Positions 44,324 through 56,339 of a stretch of DNA of 64,000 nucleotides are shown piece by piece (positions within the stretch are counted from its first letter, which is position 1; each line of letters starts with the position of its first letter). The notes beneath the pieces were generated by a model. It saw only the letters and a list, made by a program, of their open reading frames with translations, did not search any database and was not told the DNA's origin. Location of the stretch: NCBI GenBank assembly GCA_019454045.1, contig SKCR01006516.1:682001-746000 (forward strand), given 5' to 3'. Source of the stretch: Zanthoxylum bungeanum. Taxonomy: Eukaryota; Streptophyta; Magnoliopsida; Sapindales; Rutaceae. The position numbers and the translations under genes were made by a program.

Positions 44324-46450
44324 TGTAGGATACAGAAATTAGAGACATTATTCCAGGTTCGCGGCCCAGTCGGGAGTACGGAGTAGCCCACGGGGGAACT
44401 AAACCGGAGAAATAACATGGAGTCGCCACCCAGTGTGAACTGGGAAAATGATTTAAGACCGCACTCACCCCTTGCAAGGGAAGACCTCAAACCGTTGGGT
44501 TCAGAATGGTCTCTTACTTATGTCATTTGTAATGAACGGATTTATATAATAATATAACCGAGTCTACGCAAAATATAGTCCCAAGAGTATCCTACTTCTA
44601 AGTTCACGTGCATGAAAATGAAGTCTATATCTAAGTTTGCATATAACATATATCTAAGTTTACATGCATAAAAGTAAGTCATCATAACGGCAAACACACA
44701 ATAATCTCATGAACACGTTAAATTAATACATGCGGAAACACAAATAAATCATGCATACAAAATATCATATTAAACAACTAAATCATGCATAAAAAAAGAA
44801 AATAACATACTAAATGACTAAATCATGCTTAAAAGAAAATAACATACTAAACGACTAAATCATGAATAAACATAAGATTGGATGAAACAAAATATGTGTG
44901 TCTCTCAAGCGGTATGTGGCATTGTATCCCGAGTGCAGACCGCACTACCGTCCATCCGGATTCGGCTACGAAATTTACGTCCGGGTTTCCATCCGATATA
45001 TCATGAGAGATAGCATAAAATCATTCATCCCATGGCCACAACATACACAAATCCACAATATGCATGCGAAGAAAGAATAATAAATAAGAGAAAATAAGAA
45101 CGAGAATAAATAAAAGGGTGCTCTCAGGTCTAACCTCTTAAGCCGCCTCTTGGAAGTGTGTTATACGGCCGTCGGAAGGGTTGGTGCTCCGCAACTTTTT
45201 GGATTTACTGGATCATTGTTTTCCTTCGTTACCTCACTGCTTTGGGCTGCTGTTTTCTCTGTTTTGTGGTAATGTGTGTGCAATTTTTTTTGGGTAGTTT
45301 TCGGTGGTAATTTGGGACTGTTTTAGCTTGCTGTTTTACGGCTATTTAGGGGTGCAGTTCGCGGGTTTAAGGGTGCAGTTTGGGCACAGTTTGCGGGGTA
45401 GTTTAGGGGCTGATTGGGTACAGTGTGTGCGGTAATATAGAGGTTGTTTCGGTGACTGTTTCAATGGATATTTCAGGGACTGTTTGTCTGTGAATGAAGG
45501 CAGTTGTGGGCGTGAGTTGAAGGCAGTTTGGCGTGAGTTGAATTTGTGGTCAATGGACAGTTTGGGTCAGGGGGCTGTGGCGTGAAGGTCAGGCTGTTTG
45601 AAGGGCAATGGCGTGAAGGTCAGGGGGCTGTGTTATTAGGCGTGAATTGGGGCTGTGTTGAAGGTGTTTTGATTTGTGCGTGAATGAAGGCAGTTGTGGG
45701 CGTGAGTTGAAGGTGTTTTGATTTGTGCGTGAATGGCTGTTGCAGTGAATGAGAGAGAGAGAGAGTGGAGAGAGGCCGTGAGGTTCTTAGAACATTAGGG
45801 TTTATTTCTTCTTTGTGAGTGGACGTTAGAATGGGCTAGCTAGGGATCTAAGGGTTTGGTTTAGGTTTTTTTTTTTATAGGAGAGGGTGTAGGTTTACTT
45901 ATATGAGTAGGAAAATCGAGATTGTGTAATTATGGGGAGATATTTAATTGGTGTGTCATAAGGAAAAATCTATTTAATTAGGGAAGTGATTTGTTTTAAT
46001 TTAGGAAATGGATTCATGAGATTTGATTTGGTTTGGTTTCTTTAATTTAGGCATGTGATTTAATTTAATTAGGAATGTGATTTATGAGATTTGATTTGAT
46101 TCTTTTAATTCGGGAAGGTGATTTGATTTGATTTCAAAATGTGTTTAATGTGTGGATTTATTATTTTGGATGAGATGGGCGTGTCTTTGGGTTCTTTTTG
46201 GTGGGCTTGGGCGTGTGGCTTGATGTGTGGCTTGGTGTGGGGCTTGCGGGGGTTTTGGGCTAAGGATAAGTTTTAAAAAAAAGGTCCAACGGCAAACCCG
46301 AAGCTAAGCAAACGAATTAAATCCAACAAGGTACTGATTTCTAACTTTTCCTTTCCGACGTCCGTTTCCCGCGACTTCCGCAACTTAAAGGGTAGTGCCT
46401 CCGTACGAGGCTCATCATCGGGACTTATATGCAAAAATTCAGTGCCTACA
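44324..46450 (-). repeat. 3' LTR of C
   Basis: 2127 bp, TGTAGGATAC to GCCTACA. It shares its outer 250 bases, a roughly 100-bp module (44914-45008) and its last 150 bases with the F LTR. It lacks F's two large arrays and has instead four short units (44745-44880). A GTGAATGAAGGCAGTTG-type repeat lies at 45490-45740. Confidence 0.9.
44745..44880. repeat. Short tandem array in LTR of C
   Basis: Four units of 34-40 bp starting AAATCATGCATA/TTA and containing AAAATAACATACTAAACGACT. The same array is in the 5' LTR at about 50625-50735. It occupies the position of the 120-bp and 177-bp arrays of F. Confidence 0.8.
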
Positions 46451-46469
46451 GTCGCCCCCACTTTGATGG
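46451..46469 (-). other. Polypurine tract of C
   Basis: CCATCAAAGTGGGGGCGAC on the minus strand next to the LTR, one base different from that of F. Confidence 0.8.
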
Positions 46470-46583
46470 GACTTGTGCAGTGTGTGATAGTGACAATCCT
46501 ATCAGAGTTATGCATGCATTTTTACTTACCTGGCTCGCCAGCTGTTGCTTATCTTACTTGTTATCCTGAGATGCTTTGACCTT

Positions 46584-47718
46584 TAGGCTTTGTTCCCAAA
46601 CTGTATTGAATATGGGCTTTGTTCCCGAACTGTGTTGAGAGATGGCTTTTTGTTCCCCATGGCTTTATTCCCGAACTGTGTTGAGAGTGGGCTTTGTTCC
46701 CGAATTGTGTCAATTGTGGGCTTTGTTCCCCTGGGCTTTATTCCCGAGCTATGCTGAATGTGGGCTTTGTTCCCGAACTGTGTAGAGAGTGGGCTTTGTT
46801 CCCGAACTGTGTTGAGAGTGGGCTTTGTTCCTGAATTGAGGTGAGAGTGGGCTTTGTTCCCTGGGCTTTGTTCTCGAATTTGTGTGGAGAGTGGGCTTTA
46901 TTCCCTAACTGTTGAGAGTGGGCTTTTTTCCCGAATTTAGGTGAGTGTGGGCTTTGTTCCCTGGGCTTTGTTCCCGAATTTGTGTAGAGAGTGGACTTTA
47001 TTCCCTAACTGTTGATTGTGCGGGCTTTATTCCCGAACTGAATTGATTGTGGGCTTTATTCTCTGGGCTTTGTTCCCGAACTTGTGTTGATAGTGGGCTT
47101 TATTCCCGAACTGAATTAATTATGGGCTTTGTTCCCGAACTTGTGTTGACTATGGGCTTTGTTCTTGAACTGTTGATTGTGGGCTTTATTCCCTAGGCTT
47201 TGTTCCCGAACTGTTGATTATGGGCTTTATTCCCAAATTGAATTAATTATGGGCTATGTTCCCTGGGCTTTGTTCCCGAACTTGTGTTGACTATGGGCTT
47301 TGTTCCCGAACTGTTGATTTTGGGCTTTATTCCCGAACTGAATTAATTATGGGCTTTGTTCCCGAACTTATGTTGACTGTGGGCTTTGTTCACGAACTGT
47401 TGATTGTGGGCTTTATTCCCTGGGCTTTGTTCCCAAACTTGTGTTGATTGTGGGCTTTATTCCCGAACTGAATTGGTTGTGGGCTTTATTCCCGAACTGA
47501 ATTGTGGGCTTTTATTCCCTCGGCTTTGTTCCCGAACTTATGTTGACTGTGGGCTTTGTTCCCAAGTTGTACTTAATGTGGGCTTTGTTCCCAAACTGTA
47601 TCGATTATGGGCTTTATTCCCTGGGCTTTATTCCCGAACTGTGTAGTGAGTGGGCTTTGTTCCCGAACTGAATTGATTGTGGGCTTTATTCCCTGGGCTT
47701 TGTTCCCGAACTGTTTGT
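46584..47718. repeat. Minisatellite GGGCTTTGTTCCCGAACTG (about 1.1 kb)
   Basis: A long array of units of roughly 25-45 bp of the form GGGCTTTGTTCCCGAACTG plus a variable TGTTGAGAGT or AATTGATTGT tail. Shorter GGGCTTTATTCCCT units are interspersed. It sits at the same place as the minisatellite of F, between homologous borders (TTACCTGGCTCG on the left, AACCTGCGAACA and GGGTTAGGTCTTCTG on the right). Open frames across it are a by-product of repetition. Confidence 0.92.
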
Positions 47719-47839
47719 CTTTGCCGTTTTTCTTTTTCTTCAAAACCTGCGAACAAAAAAAAACAAAAAAATGCGTGTATGTGACGTGTATGCATGTATG
47801 CATGGATGTATTTCCTATTCCGATGGGTTAGGTCTTCTG

Positions 47840-48260
47840 TGTGCTCCCCAGTGCCATTTTCCTACAAATGTCTCTGGTCGCCCCCTAGGTCTACTTATAA
47901 TTTCCTTCTGTCGGTTCTACTCTAGTGATTGCTCAGTTTTCTTTGGTCTCATGACTCAAGATTCCATGATGTCCCTTATTCGCGAGGTGGTAGACTGGTC
48001 GCCCCCATACTCGGTTTAGCTTTCTGCTCTTCTTTGCTTGCACTCGGCCAAAGTAGATCACTTGATGTGACGTTCCATATCGACATATTATATTGCCTCT
48101 TACGAAATGGTCCCAATAGTTATACATATTGTTGCCCTCAAAGAATGCCCTAGTATTGAAACCAGAGAACCTTCAAAACATTCAATGCAACTCAAATCCA
48201 AGTCTTTGAATAAATGATCTAAGCCAGACTCAAAGTGTGTGTGTGTAAAGGTTCATTTAC
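47840..48260 (-). pseudogene. Possible integrase scrap in C
   Basis: A minus-strand frame contains FVRGNIICRYGTSHQVI at about 48105-48061, resembling the gypsy integrase phrase found in F as RNLICRYGMPHHVV. The surrounding residues do not match and the catalytic residues are not visible. It may be the last trace of pol. The rest of this stretch, including CGCCCCC-containing segments, is unassigned. Confidence 0.4.
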
Positions 48261-49200
48261 AGATTCATCCCTAGGTAAGCCAACTTAATGATTTCGTCAA
48301 AAAATTGGGATCGATGGGTCAAACCAACCTAGATGTCTCAATTATGCATGCAGTTGCTTTTCTGTGCTCAATGTGGTATGGTTTTCTTTCTCTTTTGTCT
48401 CTTTCTTTTTTTCTTTTCATTTTGAACTTCTTTTTTTTTCTTTTTTTTTTTTTTTTTCTTTTTTTTTCTCTTTTTTTTTTCAACACACCTACCCTTTAAG
48501 GTAGCATTTCTCCTCATGGTGGTCCTAATACTCGCCCATGGGTAGCTTCACGCTTATCGGTTATATGTGGTTCAATTCTTTTCTTTAGAGACTTTTATTT
48601 TATTTTTAACCATACCACACATCATAACACAAGCAAATCAGGATAGACATTTAGGCGAACGGTCGTTCACCGACCTACAATTTCTTCAACTAATCACCTT
48701 GCCAACTACTCAGTTTTTCACCGCTAAGAACCTATAGTGAAGTGCTTACGAGTCTAACATAGATCAATCACTCAAAGTATCAGATAAATGCACATCAAGA
48801 GTTTATCGTTTCTAAGATTTCACCCTAAAGCAAATGATTTCATCATTGGACTTATGCCTAACTATTAAGGACTCAAACAAACAATCAATTTTTCTCTTCT
48901 TTTTTTTTTTCATTTTTTTTACAATGGTCTTTCTATCATTGCCGTGAAATTTTCTGTTCCTCGGTTTCCTTTTCCCTAATATCCATGTTTCTCGATTTTC
49001 TTTTCCCTAAAGCAAATGATTTCATCATTGGACTTATGCCTAACTATTAAGGACTCAAACAAACAATCAATTTTTCTCTTCTTTTTTTTCTTTTTTTTTG
49101 CATTTTTTTTACAATGGTCTTTCTATCCTTGCCGTGAAATTTTCTCTTCCTCGGTTTCCTTTTCCATAATATCCATGTTTGTTAAACTCATCTTGATAAA
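48261..49200. other. Spacer of C with poly-T runs and a 182-bp duplication
   Basis: No gene. It contains a T-rich low-complexity run at about 48390-48482. It also has a direct duplication starting CCCTAAAGCAAATGATTTC at 48823 and again at 49005 (period 182 bp), almost identical except for the length of the internal T runs. This material has no counterpart in F that I can recognise. Confidence 0.7.
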
Positions 49201-50167
49201 TCTTTCTTCCTTCTCTAACCCAACAGATATCTATGATGGCTTTTAAGACACGGGGTTAACATGATGCGTGTATGCATGAGATGCATGAGATGTAAGTGGT
49301 TATCAAAACAACATATATCCTTCCGACCGTCTGAACTTTCTAAGCCCGTCAAGGTTTTCATACAAGTCAGCCCATTGTCATTTCAAAGCATTCAATCATA
49401 TTATTGCGAGGTGTAAACTTGTCCCAGTTGAAAAAGGTCCAACAGGTTTACACTTTTACAATAACGTGGCTAAACAACTTCAAATGATAGGGGGCCCAAA
49501 CACAAAGTGGCCCATCGGTATTTTAGAAGCTTTCGGCCTAATTGTCATAAGACACAAACTCATCCCAGTTTAAATGGCCCAACAAGTTCACATCTCATGA
49601 CAAGAAGTCCAACTGAATTCAAATGATGATGGTCTCAAACACAAGCATAAAAGGGTGGCTTCCATTGGTCATACAACTATGGTTCACATATTAGTTTATA
49701 GGAGTGTAGACAAAGGCTTCTGTCGGCGAAGGATTTCCCACAACTAGGTCTCCCCACTCAAGGGTTCGATCGACCAAGTGAGCGCACATTTTTTATACGC
49801 TAAGGTACGCGCCAACGAGTGATGATACATGACTGACTGTCAAATGGATTTCTTATTGAAGATTCCCCAGAGGGAGGGTGGAGCGGACTCTCTTAAATAC
49901 CCAAGCCTCTTAAGCTCTTATCGCCTTGGTGACATGAATAAACAATAGGTCCTCCGAATTAGTCCATCACGGTAGCTTCGAGTAAATGATTATCTAGGTG
50001 CCTTCACAGCTTTTCCTTATAGAAAGGTAGTGAATGAAGGAAGACACCAAACCATTACCTAGCTCTAATAGTGCATTTGATTAAACCCCTTAAACCCACT
50101 GTAGACACGGTTAACTAAAACAAAAATCACAAACATTACAAGGCATTATTTCGGGGCCGATTCTCTA
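49201..50167 (-). other. 5' leader of C
   Basis: Homologous to the leader of F. It holds two copies of the TTTAGAAGC / CCCAGTTTAAATGGCCCA repeat (49375-49640; F has three) and then the conserved non-repetitive part (49680-50160). At the place of F's gag ATG the minus strand reads GTGTCTTAA, so gag cannot start here. Confidence 0.7.
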
Positions 50168-50185
50168 TCCCCAGTGGAGTCGCCA
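50168..50185 (-). other. Primer binding site of C
   Basis: TGGCGACTCCACTGGGGA on the minus strand, identical to that of F. Confidence 0.85.
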
Positions 50186-50188
50186 GAC

Positions 50189-52277
50189 TGTAGGACACAG
50201 AAATCGGCGATGCTGTTCCAGGCTCGCGGCCCGGTCGGGAGTACGGAGTAGCCCACGGGGGAACTAAACCAGAGAAATAACATGGAGTCGCCACCCAGTG
50301 TGAACTGGAAAAATAATTTAAGGCCGCACTCACCCATTGCAATGGAAGACCTCAAACCGTTGGGTTCAGAATGGTCCCTTACTTATGCCACTTGTAATGA
50401 ACGGATTTATGTAATAATATAACCGAGTCTACGCAACAGATAGTCCCAAGAGTATCCTACTTCTAAGTTCACGTGCATGAAAGTGAAGCCTATATCTAAG
50501 TTTACATATAACCTATATCTAAGTTTGCATGCATAAAAGTAAGTCATCATAACGGCAAACACACAATAATATCATGAACATGTTAAATTAATACATGCGG
50601 AAACACAAATAAATCATGCATACAAAATATCATATTAAACAACTAAATCATGCATAAAAAAAGAAAATAACATATTAAACGACTAAATCATGCTTAAAAG
50701 AAAATAACATACTAAACGACTAAATCATGAATAAACATAAGATTGGATGAAATGAAATATGTGTGTCTCTTAAGCGGTATGTGGCATTGTATCCCGAGTT
50801 CAAACCGCACTACCGTCCATTCGAATTCAGCTACGGAATTTACGTCCGGGTTTCCATCCGATATACCATGAGAGATAGCACAAAATCATTCATCCCATGG
50901 CCACAACATACACAAATCCACAATATGCATGCGAAGAAAGAATAATAAATAACAGAAAATAAGAACGGGAATAAATAAAAGGGTGCCCTCAGGTCTAACC
51001 TCTTAATTCGCCTCTTGGAAGTGTGTTATACGGCCGTCGGAAGGGTTGGTGCTCCGTAACTTTTCCGATTTACTGGTTCGCTGTTTTCCTTCGTTACCTG
51101 CTGTTTTCTCTGTTTTTGTGGTAATGTGTGTGCAGTTTTTTTTGGGTAGTTTTCGGTGGTAATTTGGGACTGTTTTAGCTTGATGTTTTACAGCTATTTA
51201 GGGGTGCAGTTCGCGGGTTTAAGGGTGCAGTTTGGGCACAGTTTGCGGGGTAGTTTAGGGGCTGATTGGGTGCAGTGTGTGCGGTAATATAGAGGTTGTT
51301 TCAGTGCTTGTTTCAGTGGATATTTCAGTGACTGTTTGTCTGTGAATGAAGGCAGTTGTGGGCGTGAGTTGAATTTATGGTCAATGGGCAGTTTGGGTCA
51401 GGGGGTTGTGGCGTGAAGGTCAGACTATTTGAAGGGCAATGGCGTGAAGGTCAGGGGGCTGTGTTATTAGGCGTGAATTGGGGCTGTGTTGAAGGTGTTT
51501 TGATTTGTACGTGAATGAAGGCAGTTGTGGGCATGAGTTGAAGGTGTTTTGATTTGTGCGTGAATGGCTGTTGCAGTGAATGAGAGAGAGAGAGAGTGGA
51601 GAGAGGCTATGAGGTTCTTAGAACATTAAGGTTTATTTCTTCTTTGTGAGTGGGCGTGAGAATGAGCTAGCTAGGGATCTAAGGGTTTGGTTTAGGTGTC
51701 TTTTTATAGGAGAGGGTGTAGGTTTACCTTATATGAGTAGGAAAATCGAAATTGTGTAATTATGGGGAGATATTTAATTGGTGTGTCATAAGGAAATGAT
51801 CTATTTAATTAGGGAAGTGATTTGTTTTAATTTAGGAAATGGATTCATGGGATTTGATTTGGTTTCTTTAATTTAGGCATGTGATTTAATTTAATTAGGA
51901 ATGTGATTTATGAGATTTGATTTGATACTTTTAATTCGGGAAGGTGATTTGATTTGATTTCAACATGTGTTTAATGTGTGGATTTATTATTTTGGATGAG
52001 ATGGGCGTGTGTTTGGGTTCTTTTTGGTGGGCTTGGGCGTGTGGCTTGATGTGTGGCTTGGTGTGGGGCTTGCGGGGGTTTTGGGATAATGATAAGTTTT
52101 AAAACAGAGGTCCAATGAGCAAACCCGAAGCTAAGCAAACGAATTAAATCCAACAAGGTACTGATTTCTGACTTTTCCCTTCCGACGTCCGTTTCCCGAG
52201 ACTTCCGCAACTTAAAGGGTAGTGCCTCCGTACGTGGCTCATCATCGGGACTTATATGCAAAAATGCAGTGCCTACA
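50189..52277 (-). repeat. 5' LTR of C
   Basis: 2089 bp, TGTAGGACAC to GCCTACA, closely similar to 44324-46450. The GTGAATGAAGGCAGTTG region is shorter here, which accounts for most of the length difference. Confidence 0.9.
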
Positions 52278-53257
52278 ATATCCAGGGATCTCTTGGGTCA
52301 CTTCCCAAAGATTCACAAATGATATTTGACTCGAACAGAATTAATCTAGGATTAATTATGAGAGAGAAAATTAATCTGGGATTAATTACCGTAAGAATTA
52401 ATCTGGGATTAATTATCAGAGAAAGAATTAATTTGGGATTAATTGCGTCGAGAATTTATCTGGGATTAAATTCGTCGAGAAGAGAGAACGCGATTAATTT
52501 GGAATTAATCTGCAAAATGAATTTAATAGTGAAATTAGATTTTACTATTTAATTAATTGGGCTAAAATAATATATTAGATATATTAATTGAAATTAGATT
52601 TCAACGCGGAATTAAAATTGGATTTTAATTCAAGCGAACAAATTAATTTAGAATTAATTTGTAAGCGACTTACGTAATAATATTGCGAGGCATTATTATT
52701 TAATTAAATTGGATTTCATTAAGTCGCAACGGTAAATTCGTTTAATTTGGAATTAAACGAACCCAGGCTCGAGTGAAGTTGCGTGTTGGATTATCCGACT
52801 TAAATTTGGAATTTAAAGTGGGGCCCACCAAATTACATCAATGTGTTTGACTAGTGATGGAATTTGGTAATTGGTTGTGTGAAAAGCTTGGATTGCTTTT
52901 AAAACACACAAACCAAATCCTACACACCAACTTTATATTTAAAAAGTAGTCAACTTTGGAAGTTACACTTACTATTCACTCTCTCCTCCAATTTCCTCTC
53001 TTGGCCGACACTTCAAGCTCTCTTCATGGAATTTTGTTTCAAAAATTCAAGCTTGCTAGCACATTTAGAGTCAAAAGAAGGTGATAAGGAAACTCACCAA
53101 TGAGTTTGGAAACACTCAAAGAAGGCTTAGAAGCTTTAACATCCATGAAAAAGTTTCGAACTTCAACCGATCAATGTGAGTATTCCGCAACTCCCTTTGA
53201 TTAATTCACACACGAATCACTCTTAGACGATATTGGCATGTTCTAGGAACACTTACA
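52278..53257 (+). repeat. 5' LTR of B, segment 3
   Basis: Resumes with the duplicated ATATC, then CAGGGATCTCTTGGGTC as in the LTR of A. It ends GGAACACTTACA at 53257. It holds about five ATTAATCTGGGATTAAT hairpins (52338-52470) against three in A. Confidence 0.9.
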
Positions 53258-53258
53258 A

Positions 53259-53270
53259 TGGTATCAGAGC
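53259..53270 (+). other. Primer binding site of B
   Basis: TGGTATCAGAGC, initiator tRNA-Met type, one base after the LTR. Confidence 0.9.
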
Positions 53271-55504
53271 CTCATAAGTTTGATTTGAAAATCTAGGGTT
53301 CATGACTTTAATTTGAGATTTTATGCTTAGAGCTTGATTTTGCCTAAATTGATGAGTTGGTTGAGTTTATATGATGTTGAATTGAATTTGTATATCATTG
53401 GATTTGTGATAATTGATTAGATAAAAAACCCCAAAAATCCATGTTTGGCCGAATGTATCCCCTAGGTTGCTCATGGTGAATTTTTGAAAATTAACAATTG
53501 GATGTGTTGATGGCATGAATTGTATGTTAAATGTTGATTTAATTAGATTGAAATCAAATTGCATGATGAATTCTTGCCTTTGCCGTGAGCTATATAGCAT
53601 GTAATAGTTAATTTTGCTTTAATTTATGTTGGACATGAATTGGAAATGTTGAGCATGATTAAATTGGATTAATTAGTGTTTTGGAAACATTAGATTAATT
53701 GATTAATTACGTTAATTGCACTTTAATTAAATTAATATGTAATTTGGAATGATGTGTTAATTTAATTTGTTGTAATTGGGATTAATGGGCTTGGTTGGGC
53801 CAAGTTTGGTTTAGGACAATTGGGTTGGATCCAATTGGGCCTAAAACCATTTCCATAAAGTCCAAATATGACAATTGGGCCTTTAAATAATTTAATTGGG
53901 CCTAAATTGATTTTTGGCAAAAAGGGTGGTTCCTTAATTGGGCCTTGGCATTTGGGTTTGATCCATATTGGCCAAAGCCCATGCCTAAAGAATTAATTGA
54001 AAGCCCATTGGACTTTAATTGAATAGTATTGGATGCTAATTGGGTCTTTGAGACCCAATTGGATTGGATTTGGAATCCAAGTCTAAAAGGCAATATTAAA
54101 AGTGTAATTATTTAATTTGGAATTAAATATGAATTAGTATTGAATATAATTTAAATTGGATTTTAAATTGTAGTTCGATATAATTCAAGAATACGTACTT
54201 TGAGTATTTATTCTTAAACAAGTTGGACTCACGCAAATCAAATCGTTGTTTGAACATTGGATGGTCATTAATTCAAAGATTAATTAATTGGATTAGATTG
54301 ATTGAATAATATGCTTTGTGTGAATACTTGGATGTATGAATGAATAATATATATCAGATGGATATTAGAATGGTGAGGGCAATTTTGGAAATTATTGTAA
54401 TAAATTTAGAATTTATTAAATATGACCTGCGTGTCCAGCCTATTATCTCTTTTCTCATTGTATTTCTCTTCTCACCAATTCCCCTCAATGTAAATGAGGT
54501 TTCTTTAGAAGTATTTTGTAATTGGGTAGAAGTATGAATACTGCTAGCGGGAGAGAAGAAATGGAGAGATTTGTTCTAGGAACAAAGTTTGTTATATATC
54601 CATCCGAATATCATTATTATTTTATTCGCGCCTTATTATGCTTTTAGAATGCATTCTTAAGGGTGTATGATGAGACCTAATTAAAGATAATAAATTGGTT
54701 GCCAAATCGCGACAAAAACCCTCATTTTATATTAAACGTTTTTTTTCCTTCCATTGAGTGATTCTCTATCAAGATCTAAGATTTGCATTGGTTTGTTGGC
54801 CAAAGTCAAGATCTTTGTCCATCGCGGATGTGTTTGAATCACGAAAGCTTTGTTCCATATCGTACGTCTTGGGCAAGTTGTGATTTGTTGGCCAAAGTCA
54901 AGGTCACTTCTTGTTTATCGACCTCGATTACGAAGCTTTCCCATTGTCAATGGGTCACGCTTAACTGGTTTCATTAAGCTTGTTGAGCCAAAGCCAAGGC
55001 TTTGTTGATTTAGAGGAAAAATGTTAGGGAATATATTGGATATATTGGCATATATTGGATATATGTTTCGGACTTAGAGGTCCACCTACTGGATCTAGGA
55101 ATTGGATGAGATCCAATTGATCTTAGAGATCTACCTAGTTAAGTTTCATACAACTTGTTGGCCAAAGTCAAGGTTGTGTGTTATTTAACGGGATCCTAGC
55201 CCACTAGGAAACTAGGTTTCCCGAGTACTCCACAGAGGGTTAGAGGCTCGCCGAAAAATAGTGAGAGGCAAGTATTAAATTTGCAATTTCGTTTAGATAC
55301 TTGCCAACATGCGCTCTTTTATTTTATTTATCGTTGTTATAAATATATTAGTTGGACTAATATTAAATATTGCTTTCTTTGAACAGTTAGACTATACAAC
55401 ACATTACTCAACTTGCAGTTGGTTATATAGTTGGAATACAGTAACCATTACATTTTGAGTGTACCTAAAATCATTGACTGGATAGTTAGACTATAGCAAT
55501 CAAG
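53271..55504 (+). other. Untranslated leader of B
   Basis: A 2.2-kb AT-rich leader homologous to 34843-37057 with the TTGTTGGCCAAAGTCAAG motif at 54793-54810, 54885-54902, about 54979-54997 (variant) and 55155-55172. No gene is supported. Confidence 0.75.
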
Positions 55505-56339
55505 ATGACTGAAAGATAAGCGTCAAAGGACATAATCCTAGGTGAAAAATATCTTTAACGGCACAATTTTCCAGATTGGAAAATGAATCTCATGATAGTC
55601 CTGGGAGCTGAGAAGTTACTCTATGTAATAGAGAAACCTTTCGGGCCTAAGCCCGAAGTTGAGCAAATAGTAGAGCATGAGCTTAGGAAGACTCATCGTG
55701 ATGATAAATTTAGTGCTCAATCTGATATGCTTGCCGCAAAGACTCCTTAATTTCGTCGTCAGAACTAAGGATTAGATCCTTATACTATGATGATGAAATT
55801 AAAGGATCTTCATAGATCTAACCTTAGAGCTTAATAGAAGCTCTTTCACTCGCGTATATCAGAGGGTACATCTGTCGAGCACTAGGTGTCGCAGATTATT
55901 GTTGACATCAAATAGCTAGGTTAACTGGGCATTACCTACGAGGCCGAGACTTCCATAGATTTGATCTTATAGTCTCTGCCCGAATGTTGGGATGAGTTCA
56001 TAATTAACCAAGAGAAAACTCTTGGAGAGTTAATGTCTATGCTTAAGGAGGCAGAGCCAGAGCTTCTAAAACGGAAAGAAGCGCAAGACGTGTCTTACTT
56101 CGACATCCCAGAAGGCCAAGGCTTGGCCGAAGGCTTCTAGAGGTGTGAATAAAAGGGCAAAGGCAAAATCGTCACTGTCTTCTAGGAAGACAAAAGATAT
56201 ATCCCAAGATGTTTGTTGAAAACTGTAGCAAACAGGGTCACTGGAAGTGTGACTGTCGTATGGACAAGGCAGACATGAAGGAAGTGAAGGAGGGCAAGGC
56301 TCCGACTTCAGATATGTTTGTTATAAACATGTCCACTAC
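55505..56339 (+). pseudogene. Gag remnant of B
   Basis: Starts ATGACTGAAAG at 55505 and is followed at once by a TAA. It aligns by eye with the gag of A throughout (FGPKPEVEQIVEHELRK, the VAQII and LQSLP regions in broken phases) with many stops and small deletions. The zinc knuckle near 56215-56255 is only partly kept. Far more decayed than A. Confidence 0.8.

Larger units (their letters stand above)
44324..52277 (-). mobile_element. Element C: non-autonomous gypsy element related to F (8.0 kb)
   Basis: A minus-strand element with LTRs 44324-46450 (3') and 50189-52277 (5'), primer site 50168-50185, polypurine tract 46451-46469 and target duplication ATATC. Its LTR ends, primer site, tract, leader and 3' flank are homologous to F. 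In place of gag-pol there is only about 1.4 kb of unrelated or decayed sequence. The position of gag's ATG is altered and followed by a stop. It would need proteins from an autonomous relative such as an F-like element. Confidence 0.88.

Noticed and set aside
47256..47831. Repeat-rich plus-strand frames (FVPEL, ALFPNC)
   Set aside because: Translation of the C minisatellite; no start context and no conservation of frame between units.
48390..48482. Poly-T run as a LINE or SINE tail
   Set aside because: No element body or target duplication adjoins it; it is part of C's spacer and contains interspersed C.
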